This document shows positions 30,934-39,185 of a stretch of DNA of 64,000 nt, piece by piece. Under the pieces are notes generated by a model. That model was not told where the DNA came from. It saw nothing but the letters and a program-made list of their open reading frames with translations, and made no database searches. A program made the translations under genes and the position numbers. The number at the start of each line of letters is the position of its first letter. Position 1 is the stretch's first letter. The stretch spans positions 1,851,501-1,915,500 of the forward strand of contig NZ_CP108514.1 of the NCBI RefSeq assembly GCF_035989305.1. Direction: 5' to 3'. The DNA comes from Streptomyces sp. NBC_01233 (GTDB lineage: Bacteria > Actinomycetota > Actinomycetes > Streptomycetales > Streptomycetaceae).

Positions 30934-31434
30934 ATGTCCAGCGAATACGCCAAACAGCTCGGGGCCAAGCTCCGCGCCATCCGCACCCAGCAGGGCCTTT
31001 CCCTCCACGGTGTCGAGGAGAAGTCCCAGGGCCGGTGGAAGGCCGTGGTGGTCGGGTCCTACGAGCGCGGGGACCGCGCCGTGACCGTCCAGCGCCTTGC
31101 CGAGCTGGCGGACTTCTACGGGGTTCCGGTGCAGGAACTGCTTCCGGGCACGACTCCCGGCGGGGCTGCCGAGCCGCCGCCGAAGCTGCGCCTCGACCTG
31201 GAGCGCCTGGCGGGCGTTCCCGCCGAGAAGGCCGGCCCGCTGCAGCGTTACGCGGCCACGATCCAGAGCCAGCGCGGCGACTACAACGGCAAGGTGCTGT
31301 CGATCCGCCAGGACGACCTGCGCACCCTGGCCGTCATCTACGACCAGTCCCCCTCAGTCCTGACCGAGCAGCTGATCAGCTGGGGCGTGCTGGACGCGGA
31401 CGCGCGCCGTGCGGTGGCGCACGAGGACATCTAG
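30934..31434 (+). CDS. bldD: BldD, master repressor of development
   Basis: 166 aa from the ATG at 30934 with GGGAG upstream. The N-terminal XRE-type HTH (residues ~1-75) reads EYAKQLGAKLRAIRTQQGLS, LHGVEEKSQGRWKAVVVGSY, ERGDRAVTVQRLAELADFYG. The C-terminal domain (KVLSIRQDDLRTLAVIYDQS, LTEQLISWGVL) and the preceding RQDD-type segment fit the cyclic di-GMP-dependent dimer form. When bound to tetrameric c-di-GMP, BldD represses sporulation genes during vegetative growth. The only large gene on the plus strand in this stretch; divergent from pyrR. It ends in a clear terminator. Confidence 0.98.
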   Translation: MSSEYAKQLGAKLRAIRTQQGLSLHGVEEKSQGRWKAVVVGSYERGDRAVTVQRLAELADFYGVPVQELLPGTTPGGAAEPPPKLRLDLERLAGVPAEKAGPLQRYAATIQSQRGDYNGKVLSIRQDDLRTLAVIYDQSPSVLTEQLISWGVLDADARRAVAHEDI

Positions 31435-31463
31435 TCCCCGGTCCCAGGACCAGCAGAAACGTT

Positions 31464-31509
31464 ACCGGCGGGTGCCGGGAGCCCGAGAGGGTTCCCGGCA
31501 CCCGCCGGT
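31464..31509 (+). terminator. bldD terminator
   Basis: A 17-bp perfect stem (ACCGGCGGGTGCCGGGA and its complement, 12-nt loop) starts 30 bp after the bldD stop and is followed by TTTTCGTTGTTCTT. A classic intrinsic terminator. Confidence 0.9.
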
Positions 31510-31527
31510 TTTCGTTGTTCTTGAAAA

Positions 31528-31565
31528 GCGGAGGGGCCGCAGCGCACGCGCTGCGGCCCCTCCGC
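31528..31565 (-). terminator. nusB terminator
   Basis: A 17-bp perfect stem (GCGGAGGGGCCGCAGCG and complement, 4-nt loop CACG) lies 20 bp after the nusB stop; on the minus strand it is followed by CTTTTC. It ends the efp-nusB transcript and faces the bldD terminator. Confidence 0.9.
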
Positions 31566-31584
31566 TGTGCCGAACCGCCGGAGG

Positions 31585-32013
31585 CTACTCGCGGCGCAGG
31601 CTCGGCTTCAGGTCCTTGAACCGGGCCAGCAGCCCGTTCACGAACGAGGGCGACTCGTCCGTCGAGAACTCCTTGGCCAGCTGGACGGCCTCGTCGATGG
31701 CCACGGCGTCCGGGGTGTCGTCCACCCAGATCAGCTCGTAGGCACCGAGCCGCAGGATGTTCCGGTCCGCGACCGGCATGCGGTCGAGCTCCCAGTCCAC
31801 GGCGTAGGTGACGATCAGGTCGTCGATGCGGTTCACCTTGTCGGCGTACCCCTCGACGAGATCCATCGTGAAGGCGCTGACCGGCGGCTGCCGGTCGTCC
31901 GACCGCGAGTGGCGGATCCAGTCCGCGAGGACCTCGCGCACGGGCACGTCGCGCTGGTCCGCCTCGAAAAGGATCTGGAAGGCGCGCTTGCGCGCATTGC
32001 TCCGAGCAGCCAC
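31585..32013 (-). CDS. nusB: Transcription antitermination factor NusB
   Basis: 142 aa. All-helical NusB fold: SNARKRAFQILFEADQRDVP at the N-terminus, VEGYADKVNRIDDLIVTYAV, and the C-terminal LRLGAYELIWVDDTPDAVAI and LAKEFSTDESPSFVNGLLAR. NusB with NusE (S10) binds boxA of rRNA transcripts to prevent premature termination. Three bases separate it from the end of efp, so they are one transcript; this efp-nusB pairing is conserved widely. Confidence 0.97.
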   Translation of the reverse strand: MAARSNARKRAFQILFEADQRDVPVREVLADWIRHSRSDDRQPPVSAFTMDLVEGYADKVNRIDDLIVTYAVDWELDRMPVADRNILRLGAYELIWVDDTPDAVAIDEAVQLAKEFSTDESPSFVNGLLARFKDLKPSLRRE

Positions 32014-32016
32014 GGG

Positions 32017-32583
32017 TTAGTTGCTCTTCCGGCCGAGGTAGTCGCTGGTGCGGGTGTCGACCTTGACCGTCTCGCCGGTGGTGACGAAGAGCGGGACCTG
32101 GATCTCGTAGCCGGTCTCCAGGGTGGCGGGCTTGGTGCCACCGGTGGAGCGGTCGCCCTGGACGCCCGGGTCGGTGTGCTCGATCTTGAGCTCGACCGCG
32201 GCCGGGAGCTCGACGTAGAGCACCTCGCCCTCGTGCTGGGCGACCGAGGCGGTGAAGCCCTCGATCAGGAAGTTGGCGGCGTCGCCGACAGCCTTCTTGT
32301 CCACCATCAGCTGGTCGAAGGTGGTCATGTCCATGAAGACGAAGTACTCGCCGTCCATGTAAGAGAACTGCATGTCGCGGCGGTCGATCGTGGCCGTGTC
32401 GACCTTCGTGCCGGCGTTGAAGGTCTTGTCGACGACCTTGCCGGAGAGCACGTGCTTGAGCTTGGTGCGCACGAAGGCCGGGCCCTTGCCGGGCTTGACG
32501 TGCTGGAACTCGACGACGGACCAGAGCTGGCCCCCGTCGAGCTTCAGCACCATGCCGTTCTTGAGGTCGTTCGTGGAAGCCAC
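32017..32583 (-). CDS. efp: Elongation factor P
   Basis: 188 aa, three beta-barrel domains. The start [20 protein letters not shown] and the domain I loop [20 protein letters not shown] carry the lysine that reaches the peptidyl-transferase centre (PGKGP). Domain III contains the [20 protein letters not shown] signature followed by [23 protein letters not shown] relieves ribosome stalling at polyproline, relevant because several proteins nearby are proline-rich (MltG, the P-loop protein, RelA). Followed by nusB after 3 bp. Confidence 0.97.
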   Translation of the reverse strand: MASTNDLKNGMVLKLDGGQLWSVVEFQHVKPGKGPAFVRTKLKHVLSGKVVDKTFNAGTKVDTATIDRRDMQFSYMDGEYFVFMDMTTFDQLMVDKKAVGDAANFLIEGFTASVAQHEGEVLYVELPAAVELKIEHTDPGVQGDRSTGGTKPATLETGYEIQVPLFVTTGETVKVDTRTSDYLGRKSN

Positions 32584-32642
32584 GGTTGCGGAATCTCCTG
32601 CACTGGAAGACCACGGGTGCGCGCACAGCCCGGCAGAGCGGG

Positions 32643-33749
32643 CTAGAGCGCGAGCAGCTCCTTGGTCGTAATGGTGAGTAGCTCGGGACCGCCGTCCGCC
32701 TCGGGGCGTACGACGAGCGTGTCATCGATCCGGACACCTCCCCGGCCCGGGAGGTGAACCCCCGGTTCGACGGTGACCGGCACGCAAGCGTCCAGTTTAC
32801 CCATTGCCGTAGGTGCAAGCTGCGGGTCCTCGTCGATTTCGAGGCCCACGCCGTGTCCGGTCCACGGAGCGATGGCTTCCGAGTGGCCCGCGGAGTCCAG
32901 GACGGAGCGTGCGGCATGGTCCACGTCCCGGTACGCCGCACCGGGCAGCAGGGCCTCGCGGCCCGCCCGCTGGGCGGTGAACACGAGGTCGTACAGCGCG
33001 ATCTGCCAGTCCGCAGGGCTGGTGCCGATCACGAAGGTCCGGCCGATCTCGCACCGGTAGCCGCGGTAGTTGGCGCCGAGACAGACCGAGAGGAAGTCGC
33101 CCTCCTCCACCCGGCGGTCGGAGGGCCGGTGCCGGGAGCGCCCCGAGTGCGGGCCGGTGCCGACGGAGGTCGGGAAGGCGGGACCGTCCGCCCCGTGGTC
33201 GACGAGCCGCCGCTCCAGCTCCAGGGCGAGGTGCCGTTCGGTGCGTCCCACGAGGATGGATTCCAGCAGCTCGCCGAGGGCCTGGTCGGCGATCTCGGCG
33301 GCGATCCGCAGGCAGGCGATCTCCTCCTCGTCCTTGACGAGGCGCTGCTGCTCCACCGCGGTCCCGAGGTCGGCGAGGTGCAGCTTGGGCGCCACGGAGC
33401 GCAGGGCCCGGTGCCGGCCGACGGTGAGGTGGTGTTCCTCCACCGCGAGCGAGTCGGCCCTTACGCCGGCGGCCATGTCGGCGGCCGCGACGGCCGGGTC
33501 GGCGCCGGGGTTCCCCAGCACGGAGACCCTCAGGTGCTCGTCGGGGCGCCCCTCGTCCGCCTCGCCGGTGGGCGCGCCGGCGCAGAACATCACGTCTTCG
33601 GTGGGCCCGACCAGCAGTACGGCGCCGAGCGGGAACGCCCCGGAGAGGTAGCGGACGTTCGCCGGACGCGTGATCAGTGCGGCGGCGTTCCCCGCGGCGG
33701 CGCATCGGTCGCGAAGCAGGCCCCGGCGGGCGGCGTACACGTCTGACAT
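32643..33749 (-). CDS. M24-family aminopeptidase-P-like protein with altered metal site
   Basis: 368 aa, creatinase/aminopeptidase P fold: an N-terminal creatinase domain ([20 protein letters not shown]) and a C-terminal pita-bread domain. It occupies the place of pepQ/pepP next to efp. The five metal ligands of active enzymes are Asp, Asp, His, Glu, Glu. Here the first two lie in [20 protein letters not shown], where Cys and Glu stand for the two Asp; the His ([11 protein letters not shown]) and the first Glu ([11 protein letters not shown]) are kept; the last Glu is Asp ([11 protein letters not shown]). It may be a weak or non-canonical peptidase, or a non-catalytic member. The frame is clean and starts with an ATG at 33749. 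Confidence 0.88.
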   Translation of the reverse strand: MSDVYAARRGLLRDRCAAAGNAAALITRPANVRYLSGAFPLGAVLLVGPTEDVMFCAGAPTGEADEGRPDEHLRVSVLGNPGADPAVAAADMAAGVRADSLAVEEHHLTVGRHRALRSVAPKLHLADLGTAVEQQRLVKDEEEIACLRIAAEIADQALGELLESILVGRTERHLALELERRLVDHGADGPAFPTSVGTGPHSGRSRHRPSDRRVEEGDFLSVCLGANYRGYRCEIGRTFVIGTSPADWQIALYDLVFTAQRAGREALLPGAAYRDVDHAARSVLDSAGHSEAIAPWTGHGVGLEIDEDPQLAPTAMGKLDACVPVTVEPGVHLPGRGGVRIDDTLVVRPEADGGPELLTITTKELLAL

Positions 33750-33822
33750 GTCTTCGAGCGTACGAGCGCCCCGCGGATCCGGCCTGGTGAGCGCGTCCGG
33801 ACGGGGCGCCGGCCGGCCGCGT

Positions 33823-34581
33823 CTACTGCCCCGCCAGGGCCCGGGCCAGCACGTCGTCCAGGGCGCGCGCCGTGCCCTCGACGTCGAGGTGGGAGTTGTC
33901 GATGATGGGCAGGCCCGAGCCGTACCAGCCGGCCATCCTGCCGTGGATCCGGGCGACCTCCTCGTCGGAGAGGCGGCGGTTGCCGGAGCGGTGCGTGTTC
34001 CGCTCCAGGACGATCTCCAGGCCGGGCAGCAGCACGACCGGGAGCAGCGTGGGGCCCACGTGCCTCTTCCAGCCGCCCAGCCCGACCACGGGCCGGTCGG
34101 GGAAGACGGCGTCGTCCAGGATGCAGGAGATCCCGTTCGCCAGGTAGTTGCGGGCGGCGAAGCCGCAGGTGCGGCGGGCGAGCCGGTACTGGGCCTCGGA
34201 GTGCTCGTTCCAGCCCGCCTGCGGGTCCGCGAAGCCCGAGCACACCCACTCCCGGACGTCGTCCAGGCTGATGTGGGCCGTCGGCACGGGCCGGGTGCCG
34301 GCCCAGTGCCGCGCGACGGTGGTCTTCCCCGCGCCGGCCGGGCCGATCAGCAGTACGGCGAGCACGGCCGCTCCGGTACCCGCCACCGCGGGCGGCAGCG
34401 GGATGTGTCCGGTGGCCTCCGGCACGGGTGGCACCGGGTGCGGGGGCGGCGGGGGCCGGTGCCCGGGCTGGGGAGTGCCCGGCCAGCCCTGCGCCGGGGG
34501 TATGGGCGGCTGCGGGGGCGCCGCCGGGTGCGGTCCCGGCTGTCCCCATCCCGCTCCCCCGCCCCCCACTCCTTGGTGCAT
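33823..34581 (-). CDS. P-loop kinase-like ATPase with proline-rich N-terminus
   Basis: 252 aa. Residues 1-65 are Pro/Gly-rich and probably disordered. The ATP-binding core shows Walker A (LLIGPAGAGKTTVARHWA), a DDVREWVCSGFADPQ segment in the position of a Walker B or lid region, and SCILDDAVFPDRPVVG. The fold resembles zeta-toxin or shikimate-kinase-like P-loop kinases. It lies between the M24 gene and aroQ in the same direction, but the 90-bp gap and unrelated composition do not tie it to either. Function unknown. Confidence 0.82.
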   Translation of the reverse strand: MHQGVGGGGAGWGQPGPHPAAPPQPPIPPAQGWPGTPQPGHRPPPPPHPVPPVPEATGHIPLPPAVAGTGAAVLAVLLIGPAGAGKTTVARHWAGTRPVPTAHISLDDVREWVCSGFADPQAGWNEHSEAQYRLARRTCGFAARNYLANGISCILDDAVFPDRPVVGLGGWKRHVGPTLLPVVLLPGLEIVLERNTHRSGNRRLSDEEVARIHGRMAGWYGSGLPIIDNSHLDVEGTARALDDVLARALAGQ

Positions 34582-34673
34582 CCGCTGCCACTCCGTCTCG
34601 TTCCGGCGACTGATGCGAGAACGTTATATGACCGCAGAGGTCAGAGCGTCCACCAGCACCGTCAGGCAGAGTG

Positions 34674-35114
34674 TCAGGTGGAGATCTCGTCCGCCAGTGC
34701 GCGCAGCGCGAGCCGGTACGAACCGATGCCGAAGCCCGCCACCGTGCCGGTCGCCACGGCCGCGATGACCGAGGTGTGCCGGAACTCCTCGCGGGCGTAC
34801 GGGTTCGAGATGTGCACCTCGATCAGCGGCGCCGTGCGCTGCGCGGCCGCGTCCCGCATGGCGTACGAGTAGTGGGTGAAGGCCCCCGGGTTGATGACCA
34901 CGGGGATCTTCCCGTCCGCCGCCTCGTGCAGCCAGCGCACGAGCTCGCCCTCGTCGTTGGTCTCCCGGACCTCGACGTCGAAGCCGAGCTCCTCGCCCAG
35001 CGTGCGGCAGCTGTCGACCAGTCCGGCGTACGAGGTGGCCCCGTACACGTCGGGCTCGCGCGAGCCGAGCCGGCCCAGGTTCGGCCCGTTCAGCACGAGT
35101 ACCCGGCGGCTCAC
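34674..35114 (-). CDS. aroQ: 3-Dehydroquinate dehydratase, type II
   Basis: 146 aa from the GTG at 35114. Type II markers: [20 protein letters not shown] with the active-site Tyr region ([14 protein letters not shown]), [20 protein letters not shown] and [20 protein letters not shown] with the catalytic His. It dehydrates 3-dehydroquinate to 3-dehydroshikimate; the enzyme is a dodecamer. The start overlaps the aroB stop by four bases, so this GTG is preferred over longer frames. Third step of the shikimate pathway. Confidence 0.97.
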   Translation of the reverse strand: MSRRVLVLNGPNLGRLGSREPDVYGATSYAGLVDSCRTLGEELGFDVEVRETNDEGELVRWLHEAADGKIPVVINPGAFTHYSYAMRDAAAQRTAPLIEVHISNPYAREEFRHTSVIAAVATGTVAGFGIGSYRLALRALADEIST

Positions 35115-36202
35115 GCCGACACCTCGCCGTAGGCGGCGATCAGGTGCGCGGGGTCGGGGCCCTCCAGGACGGTCGGCTTGGCCAGTCCGTCGAGGACGAT
35201 GAAGCGCAGCAGGTTGCCGCGGGACTTCTTGTCGACCTGCATGGTCTGGAGCAGCTTGGGCCACTGGTCGCCGCGGTAGGTGAGCGGCAGCCCGACGGCG
35301 GCGAGGATCTCCTTGTGCCGGTCTGCGGTCACGTCGTCGAGCCGGCCCGCGAGCCGGCCGAGTTCGGCGGCGAAGACCATGCCGACCGAGACGGCCGCAC
35401 CGTGCCGCCACTTGTAGCGCTCGTTCTTCTCGATGGCGTGCGCGAGGGTGTGGCCGTAGTTGAGGATCTCGCGCAGCCCCGACTCCTTGAGGTCGCTGGA
35501 GACCACGTCGGCCTTGACCTGGATGGAGCGCACGATGAGCTCGGCGGTGTGCGGGCCCTCGGGCGTGCGGGCCGCCTGCGGGTCCTCCTCGATCAGGTCG
35601 AGGATCGTCGGGTCGGAGATGAATCCGGCCTTGATGATCTCGGCGAGGCCGCTGACGTAGTCGTTGACCGGCAGCGAGTCCAGCGCCGCGAGGTCGCACA
35701 GCACGCCGGCCGGCGGGTGGAAGGCGCCGACCAGGTTCTTGCCCTCGGCGGTGTTGATGCCCGTCTTGCCGCCGACGGCCGCGTCCACCATCGCGAGGAC
35801 GGTGGTCGGTACGGCGATCCAGCGCACCCCGCGCAGCCAGCTGGCCGCGACGAAGCCCGCGAGGTCGGTGGTGGCTCCCCCGCCGACGCCGACGATGACG
35901 TCGGTACGGGTGAAGCCGGACTGGCCGAGGGCCTTCCAGCAGTAGGCGGCGACCTCGATGGTCTTGGCCTCCTCGGCGTTCGGCACCTGGATGGCGACCG
36001 CCTCGTAGCCCTGCTCGGCGAGGTCGTCGCGCAGCGCCTCACCGGTCGAGGCGAGCGCCTCGGGGTGGATCACGGCGACCCGCTGGGCCTTCGTACCGAT
36101 CAGGGAGCCGAGCTCGCCGAGCAGCTGCCGGCCGACCAGCACGTCGTACGCGTCGTGTCCGGCGCTGGCGCCGACCTGGATCCGCGTCACCTGGTCTGTC
36201 AT
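35111..36202 (-). CDS. aroB: 3-Dehydroquinate synthase
   Basis: 363 aa from the ATG at 36202. NAD-binding [20 protein letters not shown], metal and substrate region [40 protein letters not shown], and the histidine ligands in [20 protein letters not shown] and [17 protein letters not shown]. Converts DAHP to 3-dehydroquinate. It overlaps aroK (36199-36202) and aroQ (35111-35114) by four bases each. Confidence 0.97.
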   Translation of the reverse strand: MTDQVTRIQVGASAGHDAYDVLVGRQLLGELGSLIGTKAQRVAVIHPEALASTGEALRDDLAEQGYEAVAIQVPNAEEAKTIEVAAYCWKALGQSGFTRTDVIVGVGGGATTDLAGFVAASWLRGVRWIAVPTTVLAMVDAAVGGKTGINTAEGKNLVGAFHPPAGVLCDLAALDSLPVNDYVSGLAEIIKAGFISDPTILDLIEEDPQAARTPEGPHTAELIVRSIQVKADVVSSDLKESGLREILNYGHTLAHAIEKNERYKWRHGAAVSVGMVFAAELGRLAGRLDDVTADRHKEILAAVGLPLTYRGDQWPKLLQTMQVDKKSRGNLLRFIVLDGLAKPTVLEGPDPAHLIAAYGEVSA

Positions 36203-36717
36203 ACGTCCTTCAACTCCAGAGCGTCGAGGACCGCCTGGGCGACCTCTTCGGGGGTGCGGTCGTCGGTGGCCACGACGACGCGCGCGACTTCGGTGTACAG
36301 GGGGCGGCGGGCATCCATCAGCTCGCGCCACTGGCGGCGCGGGTTGACGGCGAGCAGCGGGCGCGCGGCACCGAGGCCCACGCGCCGTACGGCTTCCTCG
36401 ACGTCCATCGACAGATAGGCGACGGGCAGGCCGGTGAGCAGCTTGCGGGTGCCCTCGTCGAGCACGGCGCCGCCGCCGAGGGCGAGGACTCCGGTGTGCT
36501 CGGCGACGGCGGCGGCGACCGCCTCCCGCTCCAGCTCACGGAAGTACGGCTCGCCCTCGTCGACGAAGAGGTCGGAGATCTCCCGGCCCTGGGCCGCGAC
36601 GATGTCCGCGTCGGTGTCCCGGTAGGGGACTCCGAGCCGCTCGGCGAGCAGCGCCCCCACCGTGGACTTGCCGGACCCCATGGGGCCGACGAGGACGACC
36701 AGTGGTCCGCCCGTCAC
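36199..36717 (-). CDS. aroK: Shikimate kinase
   Basis: 172 aa. Walker [21 protein letters not shown], shikimate-binding [32 protein letters not shown] (the GGG motif), and a lid region [20 protein letters not shown]. Phosphorylates shikimate at O3. It shares four bases with each neighbour (aroC upstream at 36714-36717; aroB downstream), so aroC-aroK-aroB-aroQ is one coupled operon. Confidence 0.97.
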   Translation of the reverse strand: MTGGPLVVLVGPMGSGKSTVGALLAERLGVPYRDTDADIVAAQGREISDLFVDEGEPYFRELEREAVAAAVAEHTGVLALGGGAVLDEGTRKLLTGLPVAYLSMDVEEAVRRVGLGAARPLLAVNPRRQWRELMDARRPLYTEVARVVVATDDRTPEEVAQAVLDALELKDV

Positions 36718-37898
36718 CGGATCTGGAGGTGGTCGAGGTACGACTGGACGTTGCGGCGGGTCTCCGGGACCGAGTCGCCGCCGAACTTCTCGACGACGGC
36801 GTCGGCCAGCACGAGGGCGACCATGGCCTCGGCCACGATGCCCGCGGCCGGGACGGCGCAGACGTCGGAGCGCTGGTGGTGGGCCACCGTCGCCTCTCCG
36901 GTCGCCACGTCCACGGTCGCCAGGGCGCGCGGAACGGTCGCGATGGGCTTCATGGCGGCCCGTACGCGCAGCAGCTCACCGGTGGTCAGACCGCCCTCGG
37001 TGCCGCCGGCGCGGCCGGAGGTGCGCCTCAGGCCCTCGGGGGTGGAGACGATCTCGTCGTGCGCCTTCGAGCCGGGCACGCGGGCGAGTTCGAAGCCGTC
37101 ACCGACCTCGACGCCCTTGATGGCCTGGATGCCCATGAGGGCTGCGGCCAGGCGGGCGTCGAGGCGGCGGTCCCAGTGGACGTGCGAGCCGAGGCCGACG
37201 GGGACGCCGTACGCCAGCACCTCGACGACGCCGCCGAGGGTGTCGCCGTCCCTGTGGGCCTGGTCGATCTCCGCGACCATCGCCTTGCTCGCGTCGGCGT
37301 CGAGGCAGCGCACCGGGTCGGCGTCGAGCTTCTCGACGTCGGCCGGGGTCGGGTAGACGCCGTACGGGGCCTTGGCCGCGGCCAGTTCCACCACGTGCGA
37401 GACGATCTCGATGCCGGCGACCTCCTTGAGGAAGGAGCGGGCGATCGCGCCCAGGGCGACGCGGGCGGCGGTCTCGCGGGCGCTGGCGCGCTCCAGGATC
37501 GGCCGGGCCTCGTCGAAGCCGTACTTCTGCATGCCCGCGAGGTCGGCGTGGCCGGGCCGCGGGCGGGTGAGCGGCGCGTTACGGCCGGTGTCCTTGAGCA
37601 GCGAGGGGTCCACCGGGTCGGCCGACATGACCGTCTCCCACTTGGGCCATTCGCTGTTGCCGACCATGACGGCCACGGGCGAACCCAGGGACAGGCCGTG
37701 CCTGACGCCGCCCAGGAAGGTGATCTCGTCCTGCTCGAACTTCATCCGGGCACCGCGGCCATAGCCGAGCCGACGCCGGGCCAGGTGGTCGGCCACCAGC
37801 TCGGTGGTGACCGGGACGCCGGCGGGAAGGCCCTCCAGCGTCGCTACCAGCGCCGGTCCGTGCGACTCCCCGGCGGTCAGCCAACGCAACCTGCTCAA
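36714..37898 (-). CDS. aroC: Chorismate synthase
   Basis: 394 aa; final step of the shikimate pathway, needing reduced FMN. Landmarks: [80 protein letters not shown] and near the C-terminus [20 protein letters not shown]. Length and motifs are typical. First gene of the coupled aro operon. About 135 bp separate it from the small membrane protein upstream. Confidence 0.97.
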   Translation of the reverse strand: MSRLRWLTAGESHGPALVATLEGLPAGVPVTTELVADHLARRRLGYGRGARMKFEQDEITFLGGVRHGLSLGSPVAVMVGNSEWPKWETVMSADPVDPSLLKDTGRNAPLTRPRPGHADLAGMQKYGFDEARPILERASARETAARVALGAIARSFLKEVAGIEIVSHVVELAAAKAPYGVYPTPADVEKLDADPVRCLDADASKAMVAEIDQAHRDGDTLGGVVEVLAYGVPVGLGSHVHWDRRLDARLAAALMGIQAIKGVEVGDGFELARVPGSKAHDEIVSTPEGLRRTSGRAGGTEGGLTTGELLRVRAAMKPIATVPRALATVDVATGEATVAHHQRSDVCAVPAAGIVAEAMVALVLADAVVEKFGGDSVPETRRNVQSYLDHLQIR

Positions 37899-38032
37899 CG
37901 ATGCTCCTCATGCTCGCGCCTGGTACAGCGACGGCGCGATCGGGGTGCGCGGCCCGGACCCGCCTCACCCGAATCCTCCCATGTCCGGAGCGGTTTCCCG
38001 GGCCCCGGTCCAGCTGTCGGACGCCCGGCCGG

Positions 38033-38224
38033 TCAGCGGACCCGGCTGCGGCGCCCGCGGAGCCAGCTGATCCCCGTCCACACGGCAACGGAACCTAGGA
38101 GTCCGAAAACGGTGGCCTTGGCCCAGACGGGCAGGTCTCCGAAGGCCACCCTGACGAGGCTGAAGAGCGCGAAGGGGAGGTCCCACTTCGACGCGAGTAC
38201 CTGGTCCGTGTCCGCCCCGTCCAT
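38033..38224 (-). CDS. Small predicted membrane protein
   Basis: 63 aa. One clear membrane helix ([20 protein letters not shown]) preceded by an amphipathic LPFALFSLVRVAFGDL and followed by a basic end (RGRRSRVR), giving a cytoplasmic C-terminus. GGGGGAT lies about 8 nt before the ATG at 38224. It is between aroE and aroC in the same orientation. No function can be assigned; it is too short for strong homology. Confidence 0.6.
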   Translation of the reverse strand: MDGADTDQVLASKWDLPFALFSLVRVAFGDLPVWAKATVFGLLGSVAVWTGISWLRGRRSRVR

Positions 38225-38351
38225 CCCATCCCCCTGTAAATGTGCAGGTGAACAGCCTAACGGGTGATATTACCGGCGAGTACCCAATTTCCCGCCAAGA
38301 CCGTCGGACCTGGCGGGATCGCCCGGCGGCGCCGGAACCTCGGCCGGAACC

Positions 38352-39179
38352 TCAGTGGGATCCCGAGAGGGCCGCGAGGCCCGCACGCCGCATCACCTCG
38401 AGCGGCGCCGGGGAGCGGCCGGTCATCTGCTCGACCTGGAAGACCGCCTGGTGCACCAGGAGGTCCAGGCCGCCGAGGAGCTTGCCCCCGCGCCGCGACC
38501 AGGCTGCGGCGAGGGCGGTGGGCCAGGGGTCGTAGAGGACGTCGAAGAGGGTGCCCGGCGCGTCGGGCACGGCGGTGGCCAGTTCGTCGGTGGCCCCGGC
38601 CGGGGTGGTGGCGATGACCAGGGGGGCGGCCAGCGCCCCGGCCGCCTCCGACCAGTCGGCCGTGCGGACGGGAACCCCCAGCCGCTCGCCCCACTGCCGC
38701 ATCTCGTCGGCGCGCGCCCGCGAGCGGACGTACACCGTGACCTCGCCGGAGCAGATCCGGGAGAGCGCGGCGAGCGCCGAGGAGGCGGTGGCTCCGGCGC
38801 CGAGGACGGCGGCCGAGGACACCTTCTCGACGCCGCGCTCGTGGAGCGCGGCGACGATGCCGGGGATGTCCGTGTTGTCACCGAGGCGCCGGCCGTCCTC
38901 CGTGAGGACGACCGTGTTGACCGCCTCGACGGAGGCGGCCGTGTCGCTGATGCCGTCCAGGAGCGGCATGACCGCCCGCTTGAGCGGCATCGTCAGCGAC
39001 AGCCCGGCCCACTCGGGGCCGAGTCCGGCGACGAACTCCGGGAGCGCGGCCTCGTCGATCTCGAAGCGGTCGTACGACCAGTCGTCGAGGCCGAGCTCCT
39101 GGTAGGCGGCGCGGTGCAGCACCGGTGAGAGGGAGTGCTCGATGGGCGAACCCAGCACCGCGGCCCTTATCCCTGACAT
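38352..39179 (-). CDS. aroE: Shikimate dehydrogenase
   Basis: 275 aa; reduces 3-dehydroshikimate with NADPH. Substrate-binding AAVLGSPIEHSLSPVLHRAA and GLSLTMPLKRAVMPLLDGIS (the catalytic Lys in the family KxxxxP motif), VNTVVLTEDGRRLGDNTDIP and the Rossmann loop AVLGAGATASSALAALSRI. Seven bases from mltG's stop, so mltG and aroE are cotranscribed; the aroC block follows after about 450 bp that includes the small membrane protein. Confidence 0.96.
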   Translation of the reverse strand: MSGIRAAVLGSPIEHSLSPVLHRAAYQELGLDDWSYDRFEIDEAALPEFVAGLGPEWAGLSLTMPLKRAVMPLLDGISDTAASVEAVNTVVLTEDGRRLGDNTDIPGIVAALHERGVEKVSSAAVLGAGATASSALAALSRICSGEVTVYVRSRARADEMRQWGERLGVPVRTADWSEAAGALAAPLVIATTPAGATDELATAVPDAPGTLFDVLYDPWPTALAAAWSRRGGKLLGGLDLLVHQAVFQVEQMTGRSPAPLEVMRRAGLAALSGSH

Positions 39180-39185
39180 GTCCTG

